From assembly GCA_029721515.1 (NCBI GenBank), contig CM056556.1:5146501-5210500 (forward strand): a DNA stretch of 64,000 nucleotides, given 5' to 3'. This document shows, one piece after another, positions 22,430-34,100 of the stretch (within the stretch, counting starts at the first letter, position 1; each line of letters starts with the position of its first letter). Both the position numbers and the translations under genes were made by a program. This DNA is from Synanceia verrucosa (taxonomy: Eukaryota; Chordata; Actinopteri; Perciformes; Synanceiidae). A model generated the notes under the pieces. The model had not been told where the DNA came from, did not search any database, and saw only the letters and a list, made by a program, of their open reading frames with translations.

Positions 22430-25050
22430 GTAAGGGATATTTTTGTGCATTTTACGCGCAGCGAGCTGCTAAAAAACAAGAAGCTCCATTCTGACAGTGA
22501 GGATCAGGAAATCAGTAAATATTCTCATGGTTTCTTAAAGTGGGTGTGCGGTACTCAGTGGTGAGTTTAAAGTGACCTGCTCTTACTTTACCAGCTTTAT
22601 TCTAGTTTCTATTCTTCTAACTTTTATTATTAAAATAATATCCTGTGTCCATGTTGGTGTCAATAACTGAAAAATATATTTTAATTATTTCCAGATGTTT
22701 GCTCTTTATCACTATTACAGCCACTAATATTTGACAGGATATGATCAAAAGTTGCAGGTCTCTTATTTCTAATGCATTTATTTGATCTTCTAAAATGTTT
22801 ATTTCATAATCACTGAACTTAACATTATTTTCTCAGTTCGCTTGTGCTTCGTTTGACTCATAAACAGCTCACTGCTTCTCTCTGGGTCAAGGCTCAGATG
22901 AAGCATTGACCTTCCTTCATTCTTCTTTTAACGTAGATCCTTTACGCTGTGTGTGTGAGTGTTTGTGCTGGAGGAATCATGTAGGACAAGATTCATCTCC
23001 TCCCCGATCACAGGAGCTCCTCTGTAGCCTCGGGTCAGATGCAGCTCCTCTGTGCACCACCACAGCTCAGCTCAGCTCTGCTCTGCTGCCTGTGGCTCTG
23101 TGCAAGTATACATGTGGGTGGTGTTGGTTCAGAAAGAGAAAGAGAAGAGGGAAAGGTGGATAGACAGATGGAGAACAGAGCCAGAGAGGCAAACTGGAGA
23201 CTCAAAGCTCCTCCTGGCGCTGCCATACATGTTGCTCTACTCTCTCTGTTTCCCAGGATTGATCTTTGCCAATAAACCACCTCACGCAGAGGATCTGTGA
23301 ACACACAGAGGTGCCTTAATAGAAAAATATCTGGCCCTCAATCACTTTCATCTCTAATCCCTCATTCCCACCCTCATCGCTAACTTCTAACCTCATTTGT
23401 TGCCTTTATTTTCCACAGAGGTAGTTGCCTTCCCTGTGCCAAGTCCAAATGTCATTACCTCCAACACTTGCTGCTAGCTGCGTTATCTCTGCAGCAGCAA
23501 CTGCTGCTGAATTTACAACTCAAACCTGCCAGAGGAGTATGCGCCACACAGCGTAATCTTTGCTTGATCCTGTCCCCGAGGCTTTTATCCCCTGTAAGCA
23601 CTGTTCTTGTTTGAGGGATACAAAAGCTGAGAGCATCTGAAGCTCGCAGTCCCCTTCCAGCTGTTGACAGAGCGACTATTATTCTTGGTGTGAGTCCCAG
23701 TACGGAAGGAGTTATAAGCCAGGGAGAAAGGAGTACTTGCAAATCAAATTGCTTTAATCCACTGGAGCATCTGTCGTCATTCTCCAGAGGGCAACAGGGT
23801 GTGTATCAGAGGAAGCTCTGAGTTCTGATCAGGACTGGAAAGGAAAACAAAACCTGTCGCTGAGGAGTCATATAATGTGTCTTGGTCAGCCAGCTGTGTG
23901 TTACACGTTGGATATGGATGGCAGGACTGTCAAGTTGACAGATCTTCCCCCGTTTTTCTTAAGTGTCAGGGATGGTAAGAAGCTTGGTCAAAGTTTCTTA
24001 TTATCTGCAGTCATTCGTGCCTCTCTTCCTCTGCTTTTACACCAATTTCTTCTGTATTTCAACGAGCAGACCAAGCAGCTTTAAAGTTTGTTCTGAAACG
24101 AGAGACAAACAGTCGCAGCGTCCCTGTTTCTGTCATCATGACTGCAACCAACAAAGTTTCTCCCCCTGATGGGTTCATTCTGCGATTGCTGTTTTTAGCG
24201 GTATTCAAACAGAATGCCTCATGATGTCAGCTCCATTTATTTTCCCCTCACCCACAGAGTAAACGTCTTTGGTTTTGCGCTGTTTGTGATTAATGGAACA
24301 TCAAAAGCTGATCCGAGCTCAGTGTGATACATTCCTGAGGATATGAGTCTGCCAGGGACACATAAACATCATTAATGAACAAGATCGCAGACTGGAGAGA
24401 CGGAGTGACAGAAAGAGGGTGAGAGGAAGCAAACAGGAAGGTGATATTTATTTTTGTCAGTTATATGAAATATATTTACCTGTGGTTTTGATGATGATTG
24501 CCTCAGTGAGTGATGGAGACACACTTTGCGCCCAGGGATCTGGTGTGATTACCCACCATCAGTTTGGCGCAGAGGTACAAATGGATGGCAGCACCTTTTT
24601 TTTCTAAATCCATTTGGAAAATCACATCTCCTTTTGCTCTTTCATACCCAGTGGCAAAGAAACTCGGAAGTGTACAAAGGAAACTTCTGCACTCGTCTAT
24701 GTGAAGATGGCTATATTTATCTGTAGCTCTCTGCTGGGCTTAGAGGCTTAATTACCCGGAAGAGAGGAAAGCAAAAATGAAATGCAATTATGCAACACTG
24801 TGTCTGTGCACACGGTATCTTGAATAGCGGAGTTATTGTAGATAGGCACATTACTGCTACCATTTGCAAAAAGAGGTCTGACCTCATGTTTTTCTGTAGA
24901 ACAAATCTGTGGATCCGCTGGGAAACAAATCCTGAACATGTTTATTCAAAGCATGTAAGCTACTAAATGCTAAAAGGTATGTGCTGCTCTGCATGGAGAA
25001 AGAAACAGCAACCTTTTCTCAGATCTTTAAGAAACACGAACACATGTGCT
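22430..25050. other. Non-coding, possibly first intron of the chst gene
   Basis: No coding exon recognised. About 22900-23300 is richer in CpG and CTC motifs and could be an alternative first exon or enhancer, but I see no decisive splice pair. Confidence 0.35.
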
Positions 25051-25052
25051 TT

Positions 25053-25735
25053 AAAGGAATACTTTGACAATTCGGTAATGTGAAACTACAACTAACAGCC
25101 CCTTACCTTAGCTTAGCACAAAGACCGGACACAAGAAGAAAAGAGATAGCTTTCAGAGAGCAGCTCTCTTAAGATGATGAAATGTGTCTATATACAGTAC
25201 AGTATGTATTAGGGATGGGGAAAAATATCAATACGACAATATATATCGTGATACTTTTTCTTCTGATATAATTTTTCTTCATAACATTTCTTTTTTCTCC
25301 AATAAAAAAAATCATGTTTTGGGTAAATCCAGAACGACTTCTGCATGTTCACATAAAAAGTTAAATAATAAAAAAATAATAATAATCCACGTTAACAGCC
25401 CTAACATGTATGTATGTATATATGTATATATGAATATATGTACATATATGTAAATATGTAAAATCTTGTATTTTAAGCTGCATTTTAAATTTCTCAGTCA
25501 CAATATTGCAATAATGTATTGTATCATGACTCAAGTATCGCGATACGTATCATATCGTGAATTCCTTGCCAATATCCAGCCCTAATATATAGTATATCAT
25601 GTTATTTAGTGGACAGGGCAAGGTTGTTTTAACCTCCACATGACATGACACAGGAGCGGTATCTACCTTTCCATCTAACTAAAGCAATAAAGCAAATCCT
25701 CTTATTTTCCAGAATATTGAACTATTCCTTTACTT
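25053..25735. mobile_element. Inverted-repeat-ended element hosting a second MITE
   Basis: Left end TTTAAAGGAATACTTTGACA and right end TTGAACTATTCCTTTACTT are imperfect inverted repeats (TAAAGGAATA core). Internal CTTAGCTTAGCACAAAGACC matches, reversed, the 19.2-kb copy. The interior is split by the MITE at 25208-25587. Confidence 0.6.
25208..25587. mobile_element. MITE with TAGGG-type ends, copy 2 (nested)
   Basis: Ends are ATTAGGGATGGG and CCAGCCCTAATAT, inverted repeats of each other. The interior contains TATCGCGATACG and the words shared with 6787-7052. A TATG/TATA-rich simple repeat lies at 25405-25460. Confidence 0.65.
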
Positions 25736-26046
25736 CACTAGAAAACACTGTTACACAATTTACAGGACGACCGTTCACATTCTGAACTGGCAAGGGATGG
25801 GAAATGTTAATGTGACATACTTTACCTTCTACTGTTGTGCAAGTGCCCTTGAGCAAGAATCCTAACTGCTCCAGCAGGAGCTGCTCATTGGCCATCAGTG
25901 GAGGACTGCAGGCGTGAAAGGAGTGGGAGCTGCACATGTATGAAGCTGTATGAAAATGCATAGAAATGAAATCTCCTTGTGTGTGTGTCTCTGTGCTTCC
26001 CTGGCAACGTCAGCGTGAAGGATGTAGAACCAGAGGGAGGGGCAGG

Positions 26047-28360
26047 ATGGAGTGCTCCTGGAAGACGGTGCTGCTGCTGGTGTGTGCGTCTCTCGGGGTC
26101 CAGTATACGGCCATCCGAACCCTGAGGGACTCTCTGTCTGGGCCCTGTCAGGGAACCTACCGCTGCCACACCAGACACCACAGAGGTACGCCTCAACAGC
26201 CAGTCAGGATTGTCCCACATACTGTCCTGCCTCGCTGCAGGACAGCAAAAAGTGTGAACAGTTCCTCTATACAGTATGAGCTATATGTCTATGTCGGCAC
26301 ATAGACATATAGCTCATACTGTATAGCTCATACTGTATGTGTTGCAAAAATGCCAAAAATAACCCCAAAATACATGTGGACACACACTTGATTAGTAATA
26401 TTTAATTGCAGAAAGCATCACCCAAAGACAGATAGATCAGTACAAAAAGACAACAAAGACATCAACTGTGACTAAAGCTGAAGGAAAAGGGAAGCGGATC
26501 ATTAAATGACGGAATTCCCAACAAGTGTGGAGGATAGAGAAATGAAATATATGTGATTCGTTTTACAATTATCCTCCAATTTATCTCCATTAATTCCCTC
26601 TCATAGCGCAGCTGCGGCTGTAGCTCCTGCGTACGAATGTAACATCCCCTTTGCAATCAACTCCTCATCAGCAGTAATTACACGTTAGCCATTTGCGCTA
26701 TATTTAGGTATCTGCCATTTCATAAGCTCCCTCAGTAACCGCCAGCAGACAAGCAACTTACTCAGGCGTGTTTACCCTCTAAATTATTTAAGCGTTATTG
26801 GCTTGATTCAGTAGTTCACTTTCTCCTGGACTGATGTTGTGATAAAAATCAACTCATTTTCACTTTATGAGCTGAAGTAACTCTTCTGAAATAAGCAAAA
26901 TAACTCTACTTTTACCAGGATTTGAATCAAGGACACAGATGAAACAGGGAGGGTAGTGTGTTTAGAAGTTGTTATTAAAACTGCATTATAAACTTTAGAG
27001 CAAATATGATGAAAAGTCACTCTTCTAAAACAATCACAATGTCCTGGCAGTAATGCACGAGTCAGATTGTCTGTCTCGTGCATTACTGTCAGGATAAAGT
27101 GGTTGTTTTATAAGAGTGACTTTTCATCATATTTGCTGAAAATCACTGGCTTCAGCTTTAAGCTTGCTGTCAGACAGCACGATGCAGCTGACGTCAGTGT
27201 GAAATACTGACTGTTGTTTCTTTCCTCCAGACTCCAGGTGGAGAAGCTTGTGTGATGACAGTTGGATGCCCGGCGATTCGCCTCGGAAGCACATCCTGCT
27301 GTTCGCCACCACGCGCAGTGGCTCCTCCTTTACGGGGCAACTCCTCAACCAGCACCCAGATATCTTCTATGTGTTTGAACCGCTCTACCACGTCCAGCAG
27401 GCCTTCACCAACTCCAGCAGCAGGCTGCGTCGCACTCTGGACCGCCGGGCCCTCCTGGGTGCATACAGGGACCTCCTCCTCAATCTGTACACCTGTGACC
27501 TTCACTTCATGGAGAATTACATCCGCCCTGAGCCCCAGGACCACGTCACAACCTCCTTCTTCCGTCGAAGCTCCAGCCACGCCCTGTGTTCACCTCCTGT
27601 GTGCATGGAAGCAGGGGATGTAGCAGCCTCTGATCCGCCTGATGAAACCTGGTGTCCTAAGAAGTGTGGGGCCCTGAACCTCACCCTGGCCTCTATGTCA
27701 TGTCTGTCGAGGGAACACGTAGCCATAAAGACTGTGCGAGTCCCTGAAGTGGGGGACCTGCGCACCCTGACAGAAGATCCACGTCTGGACCTGAAGATCA
27801 TCCACTTGGTGAGAGACCCCAGAGCCATCCTCGCCTCACGCATGATGGCTTTTTCAGATCAGTTCAGAGCCTGGAAAATATGGAACGCTACAGGACGACA
27901 GCCTCGATACGTGGACCTGACGCAGATCACCAGCACCTGCAAGGACATGGCAGCCTCGGCAGAAACAGGCCTGCAAAGACCAGCATGGCTGCGGGGACGC
28001 TACCTTCTGGTGCGATATGAGGACCTGGCGCTCAACCCGAAGGACAAGGCTACTGAGATCTACAGGTTTGTGGGGCTGGACATGGAGGACAGGGTGCGGA
28101 TGTGGATTGCAAAGAACACCAACAGTAACGTGTCGTCTCCGTCAGAGTGGAACTACAGATACTCCACCACCAGAGACTCCAGAGCGACAGCAGAGAGCTG
28201 GAGGCTTCGTCTGGGCTTTGACATCGTGAGGACTGTGCAGAAGCTGTGCAACGACACGCTGGCTCTGCTGGGGTACAAGCAGGTTCACTCTGCAGCCGAG
28301 CTCAGAAACCTGTCCCACACTTTAGTGAAACACAGGACCTTTAAAACAGGCTTATGGTAG
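26047..28360 (+). CDS. CHST1-like carbohydrate 6-O-sulfotransferase
   Basis: Two coding exons, 26047-26185 and 27231-28360, joined in frame (G|AC), give 422 residues; human CHST1 has 411. These Golgi type II membrane enzymes move sulfate from PAPS to C6 of galactose or related sugars on keratan-type chains. Exon 1 encodes a short cytosolic start and membrane anchor: MECSWKTVLLLVCASLGVQY then TAIRT, closely matching the CHST1 N-terminus. Exon 2 has the 5'-phosphosulfate loop TTRSGSSF (73-80), FEPLYHVQ (~95-102), VAIKTVRVPEV (~210-220) and the 3'-phosphate loop LVRDPRAILASR (239-250), plus VRYEDLALNP. All key residues are present. Classical CHST1 has one coding exon, so the intron, and the location near mterf2, suggest a paralogue such as CHST16. 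The next gene downstream is 23 kb away. Confidence 0.88.
26267..26326. repeat. Perfect 28-bp-arm palindrome
   Basis: Arms 26267-26294 and 26299-26326 are exact reverse complements around a 4-base loop CGGC. The 14-mer AGCTCATACTGTAT at the end of the right arm is then repeated in tandem (26311-26324 and 26325-26338). Confidence 0.9.
26999..27137. repeat. 63-bp-arm imperfect inverted repeat (hairpin)
   Basis: Arms 26999-27061 and 27075-27137 match at 57 of 63 positions around a 13-base loop. In a + strand RNA, several of the six mismatches become G-U pairs. Ends are AGCAAATATGATG and CATCATATTTGCT. It could be a folded-back MITE or a hairpin RNA precursor; it lies 93 bases before exon 2 of the chst gene. 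Confidence 0.85.
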
Positions 28361-28457
28361 CTCTGTTATTTATTTACTTCAGCTGTATTTCCTTCCTGTC
28401 CTGACGCTGATAAAATGAATGTAGTTTAAGTGATTTAATACACATTTTTATGGTTTT

Positions 28458-28463
28458 ATTAAA
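28458..28463 (+). terminator. Candidate poly(A) signal of the chst gene
   Basis: ATTAAA about 98 bases past the stop. Later AATAAA hexamers near 28733 and 28993 are alternatives for longer transcripts. Confidence 0.35.
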
Positions 28464-28499
28464 GACATTAAAAGTGCCAAAATGTCAAGCGAGTGTGTA

Positions 28500-30670
28500 T
28501 GATGCAGGAAAGTGTAATGATCCATATTAGTCTATGAGTCTCAGTCTGTAGTGCTGGATGTGTTGATTTAAACTCTTTGACTTGTTCAGAAGTCATTATT
28601 TTGTTTTTTTCATGACTTCACTTGAAAGAGCCCAGGTACCATTTCAGAGTAAATCTGACCTTAAGTCAAGCAAAAATCACCGTTCCTGAAGGCACACACA
28701 CAGGAAGCGACAGGGATTTATTTGTTAAAAAAAATAAATTACAGGGCTCGCCTTCCAAGTGTCTCTAATGCATTTTGGAAAAAAGATTAAAATGTCACGT
28801 CGCAGGTAGAAAATCTTCACAGCAGTTCTAATTTCTGTGTGAAGATGTTGAGAATATGAGAAGATATTTGTTTTGTTGTAAATACTGATTCTCTGTTGCA
28901 ATGCAAATGTGCAGACCTTATGTGCTGGATGCATTAAAACATTTTTTTTTTTGTCATTGCAGTTACACTGTTTGTATTTTCTAGACTTTTTAAAATAAAT
29001 TATTCAAGTAACACATGCTGAAATCTTCTTGAAACCACATTTGTTTGATATTTTTTTTAATTTCTTTGATCCTGAGACGCAAGCAGATAAGTGCTTGGTT
29101 GATTTTTAGTGCTGAAAACGGAGAATGGTGCAAATTTTTCATCTTTCATCTCATAATCTCTCTGTATTTGGTTTGTATTTCAGCCAAATTTCAATCCTGT
29201 TCATGGTTCTGCAGTAAGAGATGTGTTTTCAGTGTGCTCCTCACATTTTCAGTTAACTTTGAAGCTAAAAAGACTAATAGCAGGATCATTCAGCTGTACC
29301 AGCTGTCTGCAGTGGAGAATAGTCAGAGATTAGACAGCTGCAGGTTCTTTGCCAGTTACACCATTTGAAATTGGTCTTTGTGTCGAAACAGAAAAAGGAT
29401 TGTGCCATCTCCAGACACCAGCCCATTTATTTCCATGTAGAGCTGCTCTCTTGAGATAAATGCTGGAAGTAGTTTCTAAGGAGGAACTCATTGCCAGAAT
29501 CACGGAGGAACTGCTGATTGACTGTGATTTTCTTGCCTTTCAAATGCATCACATCTTCCTATGGAGACTTCAATTGTAGCCCGCTGGGAGCTAGGAGCTT
29601 TAATGTTTATGCGGCTGAAGAAAGCCACTCCAGAGTGAAGGAAAGTATGCAATTTGAGTGGAACGGTCATGCTGCTCTGTGACTACTATTAAACCTGAGG
29701 TGAAGTTGTCCCTTTAATAATGTATTTTTAGACACCCAGTCCTCCTCATCCTTCCTGGAGCTGCCCTATAGCTGCTGACACCAGGGACCAAAGAATTGAT
29801 CTACACATCCAGCTGAGGAGCAGCGGGATTTAAGACGCATGGAGAAAAGATTGGCCGTCTTTCTTTGAACTTAATCTGCAAGGCTACAAAAACTGGCCAT
29901 AAAGCAAAGCTTTATGACACCCGGGGAGATGTGCTTCATCGGTTTTTCCATAACCACCCTGACACACAAAGCTGCAAGTGGCCTGAGTCAGCCGTCAGCT
30001 AATTACCCATTTCTTTGCACTCAATAGCGGCAACCTCTTTCTGCCTCCTTAAGTATGCTGACAAATTTAAGTCTTATCAATATGAGTAACAAATATGTGG
30101 TGCAAGAAATGAAATGAGTGAAAGAGCACACATTTCATTTCAATGTTAATCTACATTGTGGTTTCTAACCTGACACAAAAGCCTGTGAGTTCAGCTACCC
30201 CTTCTGTGACACATTTAAACCATTATATATTACTATTACTTGACTTTAAATTGCTTATTGATCACTTAAAGGTAATTATTTAGCCATTACCTTTACCTAT
30301 CTAATTAAAAGAACACTCTCACTCACACATTTACTGTGAAGTAACCATTTTTTACTCTGTAAATGGTTTGTGGTCTTGTGGTGAGGGAAGTCTCGCTGAC
30401 ATCTGTCACACCGACAACTCCTGGGAAGCAGGGTAACTTCTTTCTGTGGTTTTTGGAATTTAAATTTCTTATGTTCAGTCGTTGTTTTCCTCTTTTATAT
30501 GTAAGCGTAAGCTCCTCTTGCATCAGGTCACGTTGGGAGGTTGAAACGTGGGCTGGGGATGAACTGAGTTATTTGCATGTGTGTCGATAACAGAAATAAG
30601 GTTAATTATGTGAAGGTGGAGGCTTGTTAGCAGGATGAAGAGGAAGAGCATCCTCAAGCTGAGAGGTGTA
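28500..30670. other. Gene-poor DNA downstream of the chst gene
   Basis: No exon, RNA gene or clear repeat recognised. The stretch 29380-30060 is less AT-biased and free of obvious repeats, so it is a candidate for conserved regulatory DNA, unproven. Confidence 0.35.
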
Positions 30671-30673
30671 AGG

Positions 30674-31105
30674 CAGGGGCGTGTCTATGAGGTGGCCTGG
30701 GGTGGCATGTGCCCCAGGTGCATGATGAACTATCTGATCATCAGATGTGATTGGTTTACATGAAACAAACTAAAGGATTTGTAGAGTCAACCTTTTTAAG
30801 TTTTTTATTTATTGATTTAGTTTTATTTGATCCACACTTTATATTGCGTTTTATACTTTTACATTGTCTTTATTTTGGCACCTTTCATAAAAAATAGAAG
30901 ATTAAGGCTTTGTATTACACTTTTATTATCCCATGTGGTTGTGTCGTGATTACAAGTTCTATTTATATTTCTATTTATACTAACATTTAAGATTGTAATT
31001 TTAGTAGTCAAATAAATCAGAAAAGACTGATCCTGCTTGCCACCCCTTCACGACTTAGTGCCCCTCTCGGGCCACCCCTGTGAAAAAAGTCTGGACACAC
31101 CACTG
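30674..31105. mobile_element. hAT-like MITE
   Basis: Ends CAGGGGCGTGTCTATG and CTGGACACACCACTG are inverted repeats with a few mismatches, starting with the CA(G) typical of hAT elements. Subterminal GGCCTGGGGTGGCATG and GGGCCACCCCTG also pair. Flanking octamers GTGTAAGG and ACGTAAAG resemble a decayed 8-bp target duplication. The interior is AT-rich and non-coding. Confidence 0.65.
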
Positions 31106-34100
31106 ACGTAAAGTTCATAGCATGACTGGACAAGAATCTCCACTGTATGAACATTCATCTACAGAGTGAACAACAGCAAACAAAATAGAGTTTCCTGCCA
31201 GGAATCACATTCATCTAGTAACTAATATTGGGTTTATGAGACTTAGACGCCACCTACTCGTGATTTGTCCTCATTATTTCCTTTGCAACACAGAGCCTAC
31301 AATTAAAGGGAAAGAAACAAACTCTTTGCTATTAAAATTCATGACAGACGAATACCACAGCTTCATCGCACAGTTTAACAATTTCAGGTCACTGCTGCAG
31401 AGGAGTGCAGACATAGTATGAACCAGCCTCCGACGATGTCTTGATAAGCACCTTCTTGACCTTCCAGCACCACTGTTGTGTCGACCCAGTTAGCTCCCCC
31501 GTCTGCTCTGCACCGACGCCAGTCTGCGATCACCGGCCTTAACCATTCACTGCTCAAATGAGATGTACGAGCGAAGGAGGTCGTGAGTCGTCCTTGGCGC
31601 TGCTCTTCCAGCTGCAGGTGTGTCATCCAGGTTCATTATCCCAGAGCCGATTCTTTATGGTCCTTATCTGGGCAAGCAGCCAGAAAGTCGCCAAATTATG
31701 AGTTCCCTTGTTGTCAGGGCGACACATAACCGCATGCTTTGATCAAAATCAATGTCATCGCGTGTGCACATGAGCATACATAAACATGTTTGCACCTGTA
31801 TGTTCAGGCAGTATAACGGAGATATGGCTATGACAAAGGTGACACCCAGCAGCAGACAGGCACAGGATGATTTCTCCCATTTCCCTGCACTCCAAAAAGG
31901 CCCTTCTTATAGGAGAGCACTGATTAAAAAAAAGGTCAAGAACACAGCATATTGAAAGACTGGTGAAAAATGCTTAGTAAATGATAACCAGAGAAACATC
32001 ACCTATTCCTATTTTGAATCAGACTCACATCAGCACTTGAAGATAGCTTTTCACTGCACACAATGCTTATTATTTCTCTCTGCCTCTTCAGTGCTGTAGG
32101 TGTTAAGTGCTGTAATTTCCACATGCTAAGTAAGTGCAGTTGTACTCCATGTAAAAGACCTATGAGGAAATGCATCAAGCGTTCCTGACATTTAAACTCT
32201 GCCTCATTTTCTCTATTGACACAACCATTAAAATCCCAGTAGCACGGGCACCAGCACTTTTCATTTTTCACCCTCCTTACTGGGAGCCAGAGACGCCATT
32301 TATGAAGAGATTAAGGAGCATTTAAGACAGAACGAAACCACTTTGAGCCACAGTATCTTTATTACTGGAGCCACACGGGCCCTGAGCAGACATCAGCTTC
32401 TGTCACACCCATCATTCAAACGCTGTTATTTCCCCCCATACACACAGTGCAGATACACACCAACACACACCAGACCCCCATATGCACTCCAGCTCTTCAG
32501 CGGTCATCTTTACCTCTCCATCTACACTCTCCCTCTCTTTACGCAGCTGAACTTTTATACAAAAAGATTCCTTGAGCGTGTCTGTGATATCTTTTGTATT
32601 TTTATGACATCTCTCCCGGCATTTGTTTCAATGTGAGTTCACTCACAGCTTATTTATTTCGTTTTCCACTGATCTGAATACGGGGCTTTCATAGCGAACA
32701 TCAAACGGCCAGCTGGCAGAGCTGCATCTTGAGTAGAGCTCCTCAAGGTAAATGCAAGTAGACCCCCATCACCACCACCACCACTCCAACTCCATCAAAC
32801 TTAGCACCATCAGCATTATCACACACTGCAGTTTAATAAGACACCGTTGAATCCCAAGTATTTCATTTATAAGCGAATAAGCTTCAACACCAACGCTACA
32901 TTTAAAGCACCATATTGAGAGGACTATAGCAGGATCTAGATCATGGCTTTACATCTTTACAATAATTAAATGCTCAATTGATCTCCTCCTTATAGCCCTA
33001 TTGGGTGGAAAATGCTCTCCACGAGGGCATATGGTGGTTGCTTAACTGCTGTGATACCACAAAGGGTAATTAGGCATTTAACATAGGTAATAGGCATTCT
33101 TTTTTTTTCATTTTTAATTTTAAGAAGCGTCTATAGCTTATGAAATGTTGTGGCTATTTTGGGCTTTTTTTCCATGATGCACAATGAGCAAGTCGTAGGA
33201 GGCCTGGCAAGAGAGAGAAAATGAGTAATAACACAGCATCAAGCCTGCAGTGCGAAACAATAGGATACCTCTAAGGCTGCTCAGTGGGTAAATAACTAAT
33301 AACTGACTAATATTGCCAGTCAGCTTGTTTGCAATATGGCTTTGTTGTGGAAAAAATAATTTGATTCTTTACTAAAGCAGAATTATCAATACCTTGGTGT
33401 GTTTAAAATCCTACTTTAATAAAAGTGTGGCAGCAAAATGTCCTCAATGTATGAAAAAGCAAGTGCTCGTTCTGCACAAAATTGTCTGCTCTGGCTTCGA
33501 TATTATTAAATATAAATTTGTTAATACCCATGCATCAATGTGTACAGTACATTTCACCATTTAAACCTACAATTGCTCATTTTTTGGCCATCTTTCGCAT
33601 CTCACTTCCCCTTTTTTATTGCCTTATATATATATTTTTTGTGCATGTAAACGGTCTGCTATGTTACACCAAAGTGAGCTCCTTCCCACACAGAAACGCT
33701 GCTCCTGACCTGCCTTAAAAATGCCTTGCATCGAGTCCAGTCTCTTCATGTCACCAAGTAAAGCATTCACATCACCTATGAACACACATCAGTTGAGTAG
33801 GAAGTCCTTCAAAGCCGGCCAGGTCACATTCACACACACTGCTAAAAGGAAGTGACCTAAACAAACAGATCCCAGGGCTCTCTAAATGCATCTTTTAACT
33901 AGTACTTAACCAAGATGCATGTTGACACCACAGAGCGGAAATGTCTTTCCTACGTGCTACCAACTCATCTTTAACAAGACAAGCTCTTTGCAGTATCTTT
34001 TAAAATGTAAATCAAAGTTATTTTTCACCATAGATGACAGCTGTACCAGCTTAGATTTGGGTGAAAAGGACCATTCGAATGAATGGATAATAGATAGTTT

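Larger units (their letters stand above)
26186..27230 (+). other. Intron of the chst gene with two hairpin-forming repeats
   Basis: Donor GAG|GTACGC at 26186 and acceptor TTTCCTCCAG at 27230. It holds the palindrome at 26267-26326 and the long inverted repeat at 26999-27137. No coding potential is seen. Confidence 0.8.

Noticed and set aside
27194..27843. Antisense open frames over the sulfotransferase exon
   Set aside because: Shadows of a GC-rich coding exon.
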